From: Cladorhizidae sp. MBARI D1340-BT2
Taxonomy: Eukaryota > Porifera > Demospongiae > Poecilosclerida > Cladorhizidae
Length of the DNA: 64,000 nucleotides
Direction: 5' to 3'
Assembly: GCA_028752905.1 (NCBI GenBank)
Contig: JAQNBH010000011.1
Location: forward strand, 26,342,833 to 26,406,832
The position numbers were made by a program, and so were the translations under genes. Of this stretch, positions 26,701-40,000 are shown piece by piece. Within the stretch, counting starts at the first letter, position 1. Each line of letters opens with the position of its first letter. Below the pieces are notes generated by a model, which saw only the letters and a list, made by a program, of their open reading frames with translations, made no database searches and was not told where the DNA came from.

Positions 26701-27466
26701 AATTGCCTGGCTATACCAAGGTTGCATCCATTTCCTGTGTATACTTAGGTTACATCAGCTGCCTGGTTATACCTAGGTTGCATCAACTGCCTGGGTATAC
26801 CTTGGTTGCATCAGCTGTCTGGGTATACCTAGGTTGCATCCACTGCTTGGGTATACCTAATTGCATCATCTACCTGGGTATACCTAGGTTGCATCAATTG
26901 CCTGTGTATACCATGGTTGCATCAAATGCTTTGGTATACCTAGTTTGCATTTATTGACTGGCATTTCATCAAATGCCTGAGTATATCTAGGTTGCATCAA
27001 CTACCAGGTATACGTAGGTTGCATCAACTGCCCGGGTATACCTACTTTGCATTAGCTGCCTGGGTATACCTAGGTTGAATCAACTGCCTGGGTATACCTA
27101 GGATTGCCTGGGTTGTATCATCTGCCTGGGTATACCTAGGTTGTATCAGCTGCCTGGGTATACCTAGATTGCATCAATTTCCTGGGTATACCTAGATTGT
27201 ATCAGCTGCCTGTGTATACCTAGTTTGCATCAACTGCCTGGGTATACCTAGATTGTTTCAGCTGCCTGGGCATACATAGGTTGCATCAACTGCCTGGGTA
27301 TACCTAGGTTGAATCAGCTACCTGGGTATACCTAGGTTGCATCAACTGCCTGGGTATACCTAGATTGTATCAGCTGCCCGGGTATACCTAGTTTGCATCA
27401 ACTGCATGGGTATACCTAGGTTGCATCAGCTGTCTGGGTATACGTAGGTTGCATCAACTGCCTGGG
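23762..27466 (+). repeat. 3.7-kb block, copy 2 (offset 6.2 kb)
   Basis: Partner of 17,500-21,260. Only one copy of the 1,808-bp repeat is present here, so the neighbouring tandem pair at 19.4-23.1 kb expanded after or independently of this larger duplication. It is 56 bp shorter than copy 1 at about 25,700, where CTAGCTTGC is followed directly by CCTAGGTGGC. Confidence 0.84.
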
Positions 27467-28131
27467 TATACCTAGGTTGCTTCAACTGCCTGTGTATACC
27501 TAGGTTGATTCAACTGCCTGGGTATACCTAGATTGTATCAGTTGCCTTGGGTATACCTAGGTTGCATTAACTGCCTGGGTATACCTAGGTTGTATCAGCT
27601 GCCTGGATATACCTAGGTTCCATCAATTGCCTGGGTATACCTTGATTGTATCAGCTGCCTTGGTATACCTAGGTTGCATCAGCTGTCTGAGTATACCTAG
27701 GTTGTATCAGCTTCCTAGGTAAACCTAGGTTGCATCAGCTGCCTGGGTATACCTAGGTTGCATCAATTGCCTGAGTATTCTTAGGTTACATCAGCTGCCT
27801 GGGTGGGTATACCTAGGTTGCATCAACTGCCTGGGTATACCTATGTTACATCAACTGCCTAGATATACCTAGATTGCATCAACTGCTTGGGTATACCTAG
27901 GTTGCATCAACTGTCTGAATATACCGAGGTTGTATCAGCTTTCTGGGTATACTTAGGTTGCATAAGCTGCCAGGGTATACCTAGGTTGCATAAATTGCCT
28001 GAGTATACCTAGTATGCATCAGCTGCCTGGCTATACCTAGGTTGCATCCATTGCCTGTATATTGTTAGGTTAAATCAGAGGCCTGGGTATACCTAGGTTG
28101 CATCAACTGCCTGGGTATACCTATGTTGCAT

Positions 28132-29349
28132 CAGCTGTCTGGGTATACCTAGGTTGCATCAACTGCCTGGGTATACCTAGGTTCTATCAATTGCCATGCT
28201 ATACCTTGGTTGCATCAGCTGACTGGGTATACCTAGGTTGTATCACCTGCCTGGGTATACCTAGGTTGCATCAACAGCCTGGGTATACCTTGATTGCATC
28301 AACTGTCTGTGTATACATAGGTTGCATCAACTGCCTGACTATATCTAGGTTGCATCAGCCGCCTGGGTATAACTAGATTGCATCAATTGCCTGGGTATAC
28401 CTAGATTGTATCAGCTGCCTTGGTATACCTAGTTTGCTTTAACTGCCTGGGTATACCTAGGTTGTATCAGCTGCCTGGATATACCTAGGTTCCATCAATT
28501 GCCTGGGTATACCTTGATTGTATCAGCTGCCTGGATATACCTAGGTTGCATCAACTGTCTGACTATACCTAGGTTGTATCAGCTTCCTGGGTATACTTAG
28601 GTTGCATCAGCTGCCTGGGTATACCTAGGTTACATCAATTGCCTGAGTATACCTAGTATGCATCAGATGCCTGGCTATACCTCGGTTGCATCCATGGCCT
28701 GTGTATTCTTAGGTTACATCAGCTGCCTGGGTATACCTAGGTTGCATCAACTGCCTGATTATACCTATGTTGCATCAGCTGTCTGGGTATATCTAGGTTG
28801 CATCAACTGCCTGGGTATACCTAGGTTCTATCAATTGCCAGGCTATACCTAGGTTGCATCCATTGCCTGTGTATACTTAGGTTACATCAGTGCCTGGGTA
28901 TACCTAGGTTGCATCAACTGCCTGGGTATACCTATGTTGCATCAGCTGTCTAGGAATACCTAGGTTGCATCCACTGCGTGGGTATGCCTAATTGCATCAT
29001 CTACATGGGTATACCTAGGTTGCATCAATTGCCTGTGTATACCTTGCTTGCATCAAACGCCTGGGTATACATAGTTTGCATCAATTGACTGGCTATACCT
29101 AAGTTGCATCAACTGCCTGAGTATATCTAGGTTGCATCAACTTCCTGGTATGCCTAGGTTGTATAAACTGCCTGGCTATACCTAGGTTGCATCAGCTGCG
29201 TGGGTATACTTAGGTTACATCAACTGCCTGGGTATACCCAGGTTGGATCAACTTCCTGTGTATACCTTGGTTTCATCAACTGTTTGGGTATACCTAGTTT
29301 GCACCAACTGCCTAAGTATATCTAGGTTGCATCAACTGCCTGGGTTGCA
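28132..29349 (+). repeat. 1,218-bp tandem copy present only in copy 1 of the large duplication
   Basis: GCCATGCTATACC at 28,193 and 29,411, and TATGCATCAGATGCC at 28,658 and 29,876, give a constant 1,218-bp step (43.5 units). The partner region at 38.8-39.9 kb has this word only once, and the change in offset between the large copies (10,698 to 9,480) is exactly 1,218. Confidence 0.88.
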
Positions 29350-30458
29350 CAGCTGTCTGGGTATACCTAGGTTGCATCAACTGCCTGGGTATACCTAGGT
29401 TCTATCAATTGCCATGCTATACCTAGTTTGCATCAGCTGACTGGGTATACCTAGGTTGTATCACCTGCCTGGGTATACCTAGGTTGCATCAACAGCCTGG
29501 GTATACCTTGGTTGCATCAACTGTCTGGGTATACATAGGTTGCATCAACTGCCTGACTATATCTAGGTTGCATCAGCCGCCTGGGAATAACTATATTGCA
29601 TCAATTGCCTGGGTATACCTAGATTGTATCAGCTGCCTTGGTATACCTAGTTTGCTTTAACTGCCTGGGTATACCTAGGTTGTATCAGCTGCCTGGGTAT
29701 ACCTAGGTTCCATCAATTGCCTGGGTATACCTTGATTGTATCAGCTGCCTGGATATACCTAGGTTGCATCAACTGTCTGAGTATACCTAGGTTGTATCAG
29801 CTTCCTGGGTATACTTAGGTTGCATCAGCTGCCTGGGTATACCTAGGTTACATCAATTGCCTGAGTATACCTAGTATGCATCAGATGCCTGGCTATACCT
29901 CCGTTGCATCCATGGCCTGTGTATTCTTAGGTTACATCAGCTGCCTGGGTATACCTAGGTTGCAACAACTGCCTGATTATACCTATGTTGCATCAGCTGT
30001 CTGGGTATATCTAGGTTGCATCAACTGCCTGGGTATACCTAGGTTCTATCAATTGCCTGGCTATACCTAGGTTGCATCCATTGCCTGTGTATACTTAGGT
30101 TACATCAGTGCCTGGGTATACCTAGGTTGCATCAACTGCCTGGGTATACCTATGTTGCATCAGCTGTCTAGGAATACCTAGGTTGCATCCACTGCGTGGG
30201 TATGCCTAATTGCATCATCTATGTGGGTTTACCTAGGTTGCATCAATTGCCTGTGTATACCTTGCTTGCATCAAATGCCTGGGTATACATAGTTTGCATC
30301 AATTGACTGGCTATACCTAGGTTGCATCAACTGCCTGAGTATATCTAGGTTGCATCAACTTCCTGGTATACCTAGGATGTATCAACTGCCTGGCTATACC
30401 TAGGTTGCATCAGCTGCGTGGGTATACTTAGGTTGCATCAACTGCCTGGGTATACCCA
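29350..30458 (+). repeat. 1,218-bp repeat, second copy, continuing into a 1,620-bp repeat
   Basis: Matches the preceding block to about 30,458. There it goes from CCCAGGTTGCATCAACTGCC straight to TGGGTTGCATCAGC, skipping 84 bp that are present near 39,885 and 41,590. The words then repeat again with a step of 1,620 bp (29,411 to 31,031; 29,876 to 31,496). Confidence 0.8.
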
Positions 30459-31030
30459 GGTTGCATCAACTGCCTGGGTTGCATCAGCTGCCTGGTTATA
30501 CCTAGGTTGAATCAACTGCCTGGGTATACCTAGGTTGCATCAATTGCCTGGGTATACGTAGGTTGTATCAACTGCCTGGGTATACCTAGGTTGTATCAGC
30601 TGCCTTGGTATACCTAGATTGCATCAACTGCCTGGGTATACCTGGATTGTATCAGCTACCTGGGTATACCTAGGTTGCATCAACTGCATGGGTATACCTA
30701 GGTAGCATCAGCTGCCTGGGTATACGTAGGTTGCAACAACTGCCTGTGTATACCTAGGTTGCATCAGATGCCTGGGTATACCTAGGTTGATCAACTGCCA
30801 GGGATTGCCTGGGTATACCTAGATTGTATTATCTGCCTGGGTATACCTAGATTGTATCAGCTGCCTGGGTATACCTAGATTGCATTAATTGCCTGGGTAT
30901 ACCTAGAATGTATCAGCTGCCTGTGTATACCTAGGTTGCATCAACTGCCTCGGTATACCTAGATTGTATCAGCTGCCTGGGCATACATAGGTTGCATCAA
31001 CTGCCTGGGTATACCTAGGTTCTATCAATT

Positions 31031-32650
31031 GCCATGCTATACCTAGGTTGCATCAGCTGACTGGGTATACCTAGGTTGTATCACCTGCCTGGGTAAACCT
31101 AGGTTGCATCAACAGCCTGGGTATACCTTGGTTGCATCAACTGTCTGGGTATACATAGGTTTTATCAACTGCCTGACTATATCTAGGTTGCATCAGCCGC
31201 CTGGGTATACCTAGATTGCATCAATTACCTGGGTATACCTAGATTGTATCAGCTGCCTTGGTATACCTAGTTTGCTTTAACTGCCTGGGTATACCTAGGT
31301 TGTATCAGCTGCCTGGGTATACCTAAGTTCCATCAATTGCCTGGGTATACCTTGATTGTATCAGCTGCATGGGTATACCTAGGTTGCATCAACTGTCTCA
31401 GTATACCTAGGTTGTATCAGCTTCCTGGGTATACTTAGGTTGCATCAGCTGCCTGGGTATACCTAGGTTACATCAATTGCCTGAGTATACCTAGTATGCA
31501 TCAGATACCTGGCTATACCTCGGTTGCATCCATGGCCTGTGTATTCTTAGGTTACATCAGCTGCCTGGGTATACCTAGGTTGCATCAACTGCCTGGGTAT
31601 ACCTATGTTGCATCAGCTGTCTGGGTATATCTAGGTTGCATCAACTGCCTGGGTATACCTGGGTTCTATCAATTGCCTGGCTATACCTAGGTTGCATCCA
31701 TTGCCTGTGTATAATTAGGTTACATCAGCTGCCTGGGTATACCTAGGTTGCATCAAGTGCCTGGGTATACCTATGTTGCATCAGCTGTCTGGGTATAACT
31801 AGGTTGCATCCACTGCTTGGGTATGCCTAATTGCATCATCTACGTGGGTATACCTAGGTTGCATCAACTGCCTGAGTATATCTAGGTTGCATCAACTTCC
31901 TGGTATACCTAGGTTGTATCAACTGCCTGGCTATACCTAGGTTGCATCAGCTGCGTGGGTATACTTAGGTTGCATCAACTGCCTGGGTATACCCAGGTTG
32001 GATCAACTTCCAGTGTATACCTTGGTTGCATCAACTGTCTGGGTATACCTAGTTTGCACCAACTGCCTGAGTATATCTAGGTTGCATCAACTGCCTGGGT
32101 TGCATCAGCTGCCTGGGTATACCTAGGTTGAATCAACTGCCTGGGTATACCTAGGTTGCATCAATTTCCTGGGTATACGTAGGTTGTATCAACTGCCTGG
32201 GTATACCTAGGTTGTATCAGCTGCCTGGGTATACCTAGATTGCATCAACTGCCTGGGTATACCTGGATTGTATCAGCTGCCTGGGTATACCTAGGTTGCA
32301 TCAACTGCATGGGTATACCTAGGTAGCATCAGCTGCCTGGGTATACATAGGTTGCATCAACTGCCTGTGTATACCTAGGTTGCATCAGCTGCCTGGGTAT
32401 ACCTAGGTTGATCAACTGCCAGGGATTGCCTGGGTATACCTAGATTGTATTATCTGCCTGGGTATACCTAGATTGTATCAGCTGCCTGGGTATACCTAGA
32501 TTGCATTAATTGCCTGGGTATACCTAGATTGTATCTGCTGCCTGTGTATACCTAGGTTGCATCAACTGCCTCGGTATACCTCGATTGTATCAGCTGCCTG
32601 GGCATACATAGGTTACTTCAACTGCCTGGGTATACGTAGGTTGCATCAAC
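31031..32650 (+). repeat. 1.62-kb higher-order repeat following the 1,218-bp pair
   Basis: Starts at the GCCATGCTATACC word and includes the CCAGGGATTGCCTGGG junction near 32,419, 1,620 bp after the one near 30,803. The equivalent step in the partner duplication is about 1,705 bp (40,312 to 42,014). The 84-bp difference is near 31,855: here CTACGTGGGTATACC is followed directly by the CAACTGCCTGAG unit, while near 41,367 three more units with GCTTGCATCAAACGCC and AATTGACTGG come between. Confidence 0.8.
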
Positions 32651-34089
32651 TGCTGGGTATACCTAGGTTGCTTCAACTGCCTGTGTATACCTAGGTTGAT
32701 TCAACTGCCTGGGTATACCTAGATTGTATCATATGCCTTTGTATACCTAGGTTGCATTAACTGCCTGGGTATACCTAGGTTGTATCAGCTGCCTGGGTAT
32801 ACCTAGATTCCATCAATTGCCTGGGTATACCTTGATTGTATCAGCTGCCTAGGTATACCTAGGTTGCATCAACTGTCTGAGTATACCTAGGTTGTATCAG
32901 CTTCCTAAGTATACTTAGGTTGCATCAGCTGCCTGGGTATACCTAGGTTGCATCAATTGCCTGAGTATACCTAGTATGCATCAGATGCCTGGCTATACCT
33001 CGGTTGTATCCATTGCCTGTGTATTCTTAGGTTACATCAGCTGCCTGGGTATACCTAGGTTGCATCAACTGCCTGGGTATACCTATGTTGCATCAGCTGT
33101 CTGGGTTGCATCAACGGCCCGTGTATACCTAGGTTCTATTAATTGCCTGGCTATACCTAGATTGCATCCATTGCCTGTGTATACTTAGGTTACATCAGCT
33201 GCCTGGGTATACCTAGGTTGCATCAACTGCCTGGGTTATACCTATGTTGCATCAGCTGTCTGGGTATACCTAGGTTGCAGCCACTGCTTGGGTATACCTA
33301 ATTGCATCATCTACCTGCATATACCTTGGTTGCATCAACTGTCTGGGTATACCTAGGTTGCACCAACTGCCTGAGTATATCTAGGTTGCATCAACTGCCT
33401 GGGTATACCTAGGTTGCATAAGCTGCCTTGGTATACCTAGGTTGAATCAACTGCCTGGGTATACCTAGGTTGCATCAATTGCCTGGGTATACCTAGTTTG
33501 TATCATCTGCCTTGGTATACCTAGGTTGTATCAGCTGCCTGGGTATACCTAGATTGCATCAATTGCCTGGATATACCTAGATTGTATCAGCTGCCTGTGT
33601 ATACCTAGGTTGCATCAACTGCCTGGGTATACCTAGATTATATCAGCTGCCTGGGCATACATAGGTTGCATCAACTGCCTGGGTATACCTAGGTTGAATC
33701 AGCTACCTGGGTATACCTAGGTTGCTTCAACTGCCTGGGTATACCTAGATTGTATCAGCTGCCTGGGTATACCTAGGTTGCATCAACTGCATGGGTATAC
33801 CTAGAATTGCCTGGGTTGTATCATCTGCCTGGGTATACCTAGGTTGTATCAGCTGCCTGGGTATACCTAGATTGCATCAATTTCCTGGGTATACCGAGAT
33901 TGTATCAGCTGCCTGTGTATACCTAGTTTGCATCAACTGTCTGGGTATACCTAGATTGTATCAGCTGCCTGGGCATACATAGGTTGCATCAACTGCCTGG
34001 GTATACCTAGGTTGAATCAGCGACCTGGGTATACCTAGGTTCCATCAAATGCCTGGGTATACCTAGATTGTATCAGCTGCTTGGGTATA

Positions 34090-37029
34090 CCTAGGTTGCA
34101 TCAACTGCATGGGTATACCTAGGTTGCATCAGCTGCCTGGGTATACGTAGGTTGCATCAACTGCCTGGGTATACCTAGGTTGCTTCAACTGCCTGTGTAT
34201 ACCTAGGTTGATTCAACTGCCTTGGTATACCTAGATTGTATCAGATACTTTGGTATACCTAGGTTGCATTAACTGCCTGGGTATACCTAGGTTGTATCAG
34301 CTGCCTGGATATACCTAGGTTCCATCAATTGCCTGGGTATACCTTGATTGTCTCAGCTGCCTGGGTATACCTAGGTTGCATCAGCTGTCTGAGTATACCT
34401 AGGTTGTATGAGCTTCCTAGGTATACCTAGGTTGCATCAGCTGCCTGGGTATAATTAGGTTGCATCAATTGCCTGAGTATACCTAGTATGTATCAGATGC
34501 CTGGCTATACCTCGGTTGCATCCATTGCCTGTGTATTCTTAGGTTACATCAGCTGCCTGGGTGGGTATACCTAATTTGCATCAACTGCCTGGGTATACCT
34601 ATGTTGCATCAACTGCCTAGATATACCTAGATTGCATCAACTGCTTGGGTATACCTAGGTTGCATCAACTGTCTGAATATACCTAGGTTGTATCAGCTTC
34701 CTGGGTATACTTAGGTTGCATCAGCTGCCAGGGTATACCTAGGTTGCATCAATTGCCTGAGTATACCTAGTATGCATCAGCTGTCTGGGTATACCTAGGT
34801 TGCATCACCTGCCTGGGTATACCTAGGTTGCATCAACAGCCTGGGTATACCTTGGTTGCATCAACTGTCTGGGTATACATAGGTTACATCAACTGCCTGA
34901 CTATATCTAGGTTGCATCAGCCGCCTGGGTATACCTAAATTGCATCAATTGCCTGGGTATACCTAGATTGTATCAGCTGCCTTGGTATACCTAGTTTGCA
35001 TTAACTGCCTGGGTATACCTAGGTTGTATCAGCTGCCTGGGTATACCTAGGTTCCATCAATTGCCTGGGTATACCTTGATTGTATCAGCTGCCTGGGTAT
35101 ACCTAGGTTGCATCAACTGTCTGAGTATACCTAAGTTGTATCAGCTTCCTGGGTATATTTAGTTTGCATCAGTTGCCTGGGTATACCTAGGTTACATCAA
35201 TTGCCTGAGTATACCTAGTATGCATCAGATGCCTGGCTATACCTCGGTTGCATCCATGGCCTGTGTATTCTTAGGTTACATCAGCTGCCTGGGTATACCT
35301 AGGTTGCATCAACTGCCTGGGTATACCTATGTTGCATCAGCTGTCTGGGTATATCTAGGTTGCATCAACTGACTGGGTATACCTAGGTTCTATCAATTGC
35401 CTGGCTATACCTAGGTTGCATCCTTTGCCTGTTTATACTTAGGTTACATCAGCTGCCTGGGTATACCTAGGTTGCATCAACTGCCTGGGTATACCTATGT
35501 TGCATCAGCTGTCTGGGAATACCTAGGTTGCATCCAGTGCTTGGGTATGCCTAATTGCATCATCTACGTGGGTATACCTAGGTTGCATCAATTGCCTGTG
35601 TATACCTTGCTTGCATCAAACGCCTGGGTATACCTAGTTTGCATCAATTGACTGGCTATACCTAGGTTGCATCAACTGCCTGAGTATATCTAGGTTGCAT
35701 CAACTGCCTGGTATACCTAGTTTGTATCAACTGCCTGGCTATACCTAGGTTGCATCAGCTGCGTGGGTATACCTAGGTTGCAACAACTGCCTGGGTATAC
35801 CCAGGTTGGATCAACTGCCTGTGTATACCTTGGTTGCATCAACTGTCTGGGTATACCTATGTTGCACCAACTGCCTGAGTATATCTAGGTTGCATCAACT
35901 GCCTGGGTTGCATCAGCTGCTTGGGTATACCTAGGTTGAATCAACTGCCTAGGTATACCAAGGTTGCATCAATTGCCTGGGTATACGTAGCTTGTATCAT
36001 ATGCCTGGGTATACCTAGGTTGTATCAGCTGCCTGGATTTACCTAGATTGCATCGATTGCCTGCATTGTATCAGCTGTCTGGGTATACCTAGGTTGCATC
36101 AACTGCCTGGGTATACCTAGATTGTATCAGCTGCCAGGGTATACCTAGGTTGCATCAACTGCATGGGTATACCTAGGTTGCATCAGCTGCCTGGTTATAC
36201 GTAGGTTGCATCAACTGCCTGTGTATACCTAGGTTGCATCAGCTGCCTGGGTATACCTAGGTTGATTCAACTGGCAGGGATTGCCTGGGTATACCTAGAT
36301 TGTATTATCTGCCTGGGTATATCTAGGTTGTATCAGCTGCCTGGGTATACCTAGATTGCATCAATTGCCTGGGTATACCTAGATTGTATCACCTGCCTGT
36401 GTATACCTAGGTTGCATCAACTGCCTGAGTATACCTAGATTGTATCAGCTGCCTGGGCATACATAGGTTGCTTCAACTGCCTGGGTATACGTAGGTTGCA
36501 TCAACTGCCTGGGTATACCTAGGTTGCATCAACTGCCTGGGTATACCTAGATTATATCAGCTGCCTGGGCATACATAGGTTGCATCAACTGCCTGGGTAT
36601 ACCTAGGTTGAATCAGCTACCTGGGTATACCTATGTTGCTTCAACTGCCTGGGTATACCTAGATTGTATCAGCTGCCTGGGTATACCTAGGTTGCATCAA
36701 CTGCATGGGTATACCTAGGATTGTCTGGGTTGTATCATCTGCCTGGGTATACCTAGGTTGTATCAGCTGCCTGGGTATACCTAGATTGCATCAATTTCCT
36801 GGGTATACCGAGATTGTATCAGCTGCCTGTGTATACCTAGTTTGCATCAACTGTCTGGGTATACCTAGATTTTATCAGCTGCCTGGGCATACATAGGTTG
36901 CATCAACTGCCTGGGTATACCTAGGTTGAATCAGCTACCTGGGTATACCTAGGTTGCATCAACTGCCTGGGTATACCTAGATTGTATCAGCTGCTTGGGT
37001 ATACCTAGGTTGCATCAACTGCATGGGTA
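34090..37029 (+). repeat. Satellite segment between the two large duplicated copies
   Basis: Satellite only, no gene. It contains its own words in common with the neighbours: the CCTAGGATTGTCTGGG region near 36,717 repeats the one near 33,803 at 2,914 bp, and the GCATCCATGGCC word near 35,250 is that of 28,690 and 29,908. Order from 34.7 to 36.4 kb resembles 15.05-16.9 kb. Confidence 0.65.
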
Positions 37030-40000
37030 TACCTAGGTTGCATCAGCTGCCAGGGTACACCTACGTTTCATCAACTGCCTGGGTATACCTAGGTTGCATC
37101 AATTGCCTAGGTATACCTAGGTTGCATCAACTGCCTAGGTTGCACCAACTGCCTGAGTATTTCTAGGGTACATCAACTGCCTGGGTATACCTAGGTTGCA
37201 TCAATTGCCTGAGTATACCGAGTATGCATCAGATGCCTGGCTATACCTCGGTTGGATCCATTACCTGTGTATTCTTAGGTTACATCAGCTGCCTGGGTAT
37301 ACCTAGGTTGCATCAACTGCCTGGGTATACCTATGTTGCATCAGCTGTCTGGGTATACCTAGGTTGCATCAACTGCCTGGGTATCCCTAGGTTCTATTAA
37401 TTGCCTGGCTATACCAAGGTTGCATCCATTGCCTGTGTATACTTAGGTTACATCAGCTGCCTGGTTATACCTAGGTTGCATCAACTGCCTGGGTATACCT
37501 ATGTTGCATCAGCTGTCTGGGTATACCTAGGTTGCATCCACTGCTTGGGTATACGTAATTGCATCATCTACCTGGGTATACCTAGGTTGCATCAATTGCC
37601 TGTGTATACCATGGTTGCATCAAACGCTTTGGTATACCTAGTTTGCATTAATTGACTGGAGTTTCATCAAATGCCTGAGTATATCTAGGTTGCATCAACT
37701 ACAAGGTATACGTAGGTTGCATCAACTGCCTGGGTATACCTAGTTTGCATCAGCTGCCTGGGTATACCTAGGTTGAATCAACTGCCTGGGTATACCTAGG
37801 ATTGCCTGGGTTGTATCATCTGCCTGGGTATACCTAGGTTGTATCAGCTGCCTGGGTATACCTAGATTGCATCAATTTCCTGGGTATACCTAGATTGTAT
37901 CAGCTGCCTGTGTATACCTAGTTTGCATCAACTGCCTGGGTATACCTAGATTGTTTCAGCTGCCTGGGCATACATAGGTTGCATCAACTGCCTGGGTATA
38001 CCTAGGTTGAATCAGCTACCTGGGTATACCTAGGTTGCATCAACTGCCTGGGTATACCTAGATTGTATCAGCTGCCTGGGTATACCTAGTTTGCATCAAC
38101 TGCATGGGTATACCTAGGTTGCATCAGCTGTCTGGGTATACGTAGGTTGCATCAACTGCCTGGATATAACTAGGTTGCTTCAACTGCCTGTGTATACCTA
38201 GGTTGATTCAACTGCCTGGGTATACCTAGATTGTATCAGTTGCCTTGGGTATACCTAGGTTGCATTACCTGCCTGGGTATACCTAGGTTGTATCAGCTGC
38301 CTGGATATACCTAGGTTCCATCAATTGCCTGGGTATACCTTGATTGTATCAGCTGCCTGGGTATACCTAGGTTGCATCAGCTGTCTGAGTATACCTAGGT
38401 TGTATCAGCTTCCTAGGTATACCTAGGTTGCATCAGCTGCCTGGGTATACCTAGGTTGCATCAATTGCCTGAGTATTCTTAGGTTACATCAACTGCCTGG
38501 GTGGGTATACCTAGGTTGCATCAACTGCCTGGGTATACCTATGTTGCATCAACTGCCTAGATATACCTAGATTGCATCAACTGCTTGGGTATACCTAGGT
38601 TGCATCAACTGTCTGAATATACCTAGGTTGTATCAGCTTTCTGGGTATAATTAGGTTGCATAAGCTGCCAGGGTATACCTAGGTTGCATAAATTGCCTGA
38701 GTATACCTAGTATGCATCAGCTGCCTGGCTATACCTAGGTTGCATCCATTGCCTGTATATTGTTAGGTTAAATCAGCGGCCTGGGTATACCTAGGTTGTA
38801 TCAACTGCCTGGGTATACCTATGTGGCATCAGCTGTCTGGGTATATCTAGGTTGCATCAACTGCCTGGGTATACCTAGGTTCTATCAATTGCCATGCTAT
38901 ACCTAGGTTGCATCAGCTGACTGGGTATACCTAGGTTGTATCACCGGCCTGGGTATACCTAGGTTGCATCAACAGCCTGGGTATACCTTGGTTGCATCAA
39001 CTGTCTGGGTATACATAGGTTGCATCAACTGCCTGACTATATCTAGGTTGCATCAGCCGCCTGGGTATACCTAGATTGCATCAATTGCCTGGGTATACCT
39101 AGATTGTATCAGCTTCCTTGGTATACCTAGTTTGCTTTAACTGCCTGGATATACCTAGGTTGTATCAGCTGCCTGGGTATACCTAAGTTCCATCAATTGC
39201 CTGGGTATACCTTGATTATATCAGCTGCCTGGGTATACCTAGGTTGCATCAGCTGCCTGGGTATACCTAGGTTACATCAATTGCCTGAGTATACCTAGTA
39301 TGCATCAGATGCCTGGCTATACCTCGGTTGCATCCATGGCCTGTGTATTCTTAGGTTACATCAGCTGCCTGGGTATACCTAGGTTGCATCAACTGCCTGG
39401 GTATACCTATGTTGCATCAGCTGTCTGGGTATATCTAGGTTGCATCAACTGCCTGGGTATACCTAGGTTCTATCAATTGCCTGGCTATACCTAGGTTGCA
39501 TCCATTGCCTGTGTATAATTAGGTTACATCAGCTGCCTGGGTATACCTAGGTTGCATCAAGTGCCTGGGTATACCTATGTTGCATCAGCTGTCTGGGAAT
39601 ACCTAGGTTGCATCCACTGCTTGGGTATGCCTAATTGCATCATCTACGTGGGTATACCTAGGTTGCATCAATTGCCTGTGTATACCTTGCTTGCATCAAA
39701 CGCCTGGGTATACATAGTTTGCATCAATTGACTGGCTATACCTAGGTTGCATCAACTGCCTGAGTATATCTAGGTTGCATCAACTTCCTGGTATACCTAG
39801 GATGTATCAACTGCCTGGCTATACCTAGGTTGCATCAGCTGCGTGGGTATACTTAGGTTGCATCAACTGCCTGGGTATACCCAGGTTGGATCAACTTCCT
39901 GTGTATACCTTGGTTGCATCAACTGTCTGGGTATACCTAGTTTGCACCAACTGCCTGAGTATATCTAGGTTGCATCAACTGCCTGGGTTGCATCAGCTGC

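Larger units (their letters stand above)
26332..34089 (+). repeat. Large segmental duplication inside the array, copy 1
   Basis: About 7.76 kb, repeated at about 37,030-43,682. GCCAGGGTAC at 26,351 pairs with 37,049 (offset 10,698). Offsets then step to 9,480 (29,411/38,891), 9,424 (29,876/39,300), 9,509 (30,803/40,312; 31,496/41,005) and 9,593 (32,976/42,569; 33,791/43,384). These steps are one 1,218-bp extra copy here, a 56-bp loss in copy 2 near 39,240, one base near 30,105 plus an 84-bp loss here near 30,455, and an 84-bp loss here near 31,855. Its left end overlaps the right part of the 3.7-kb block. Confidence 0.87.
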
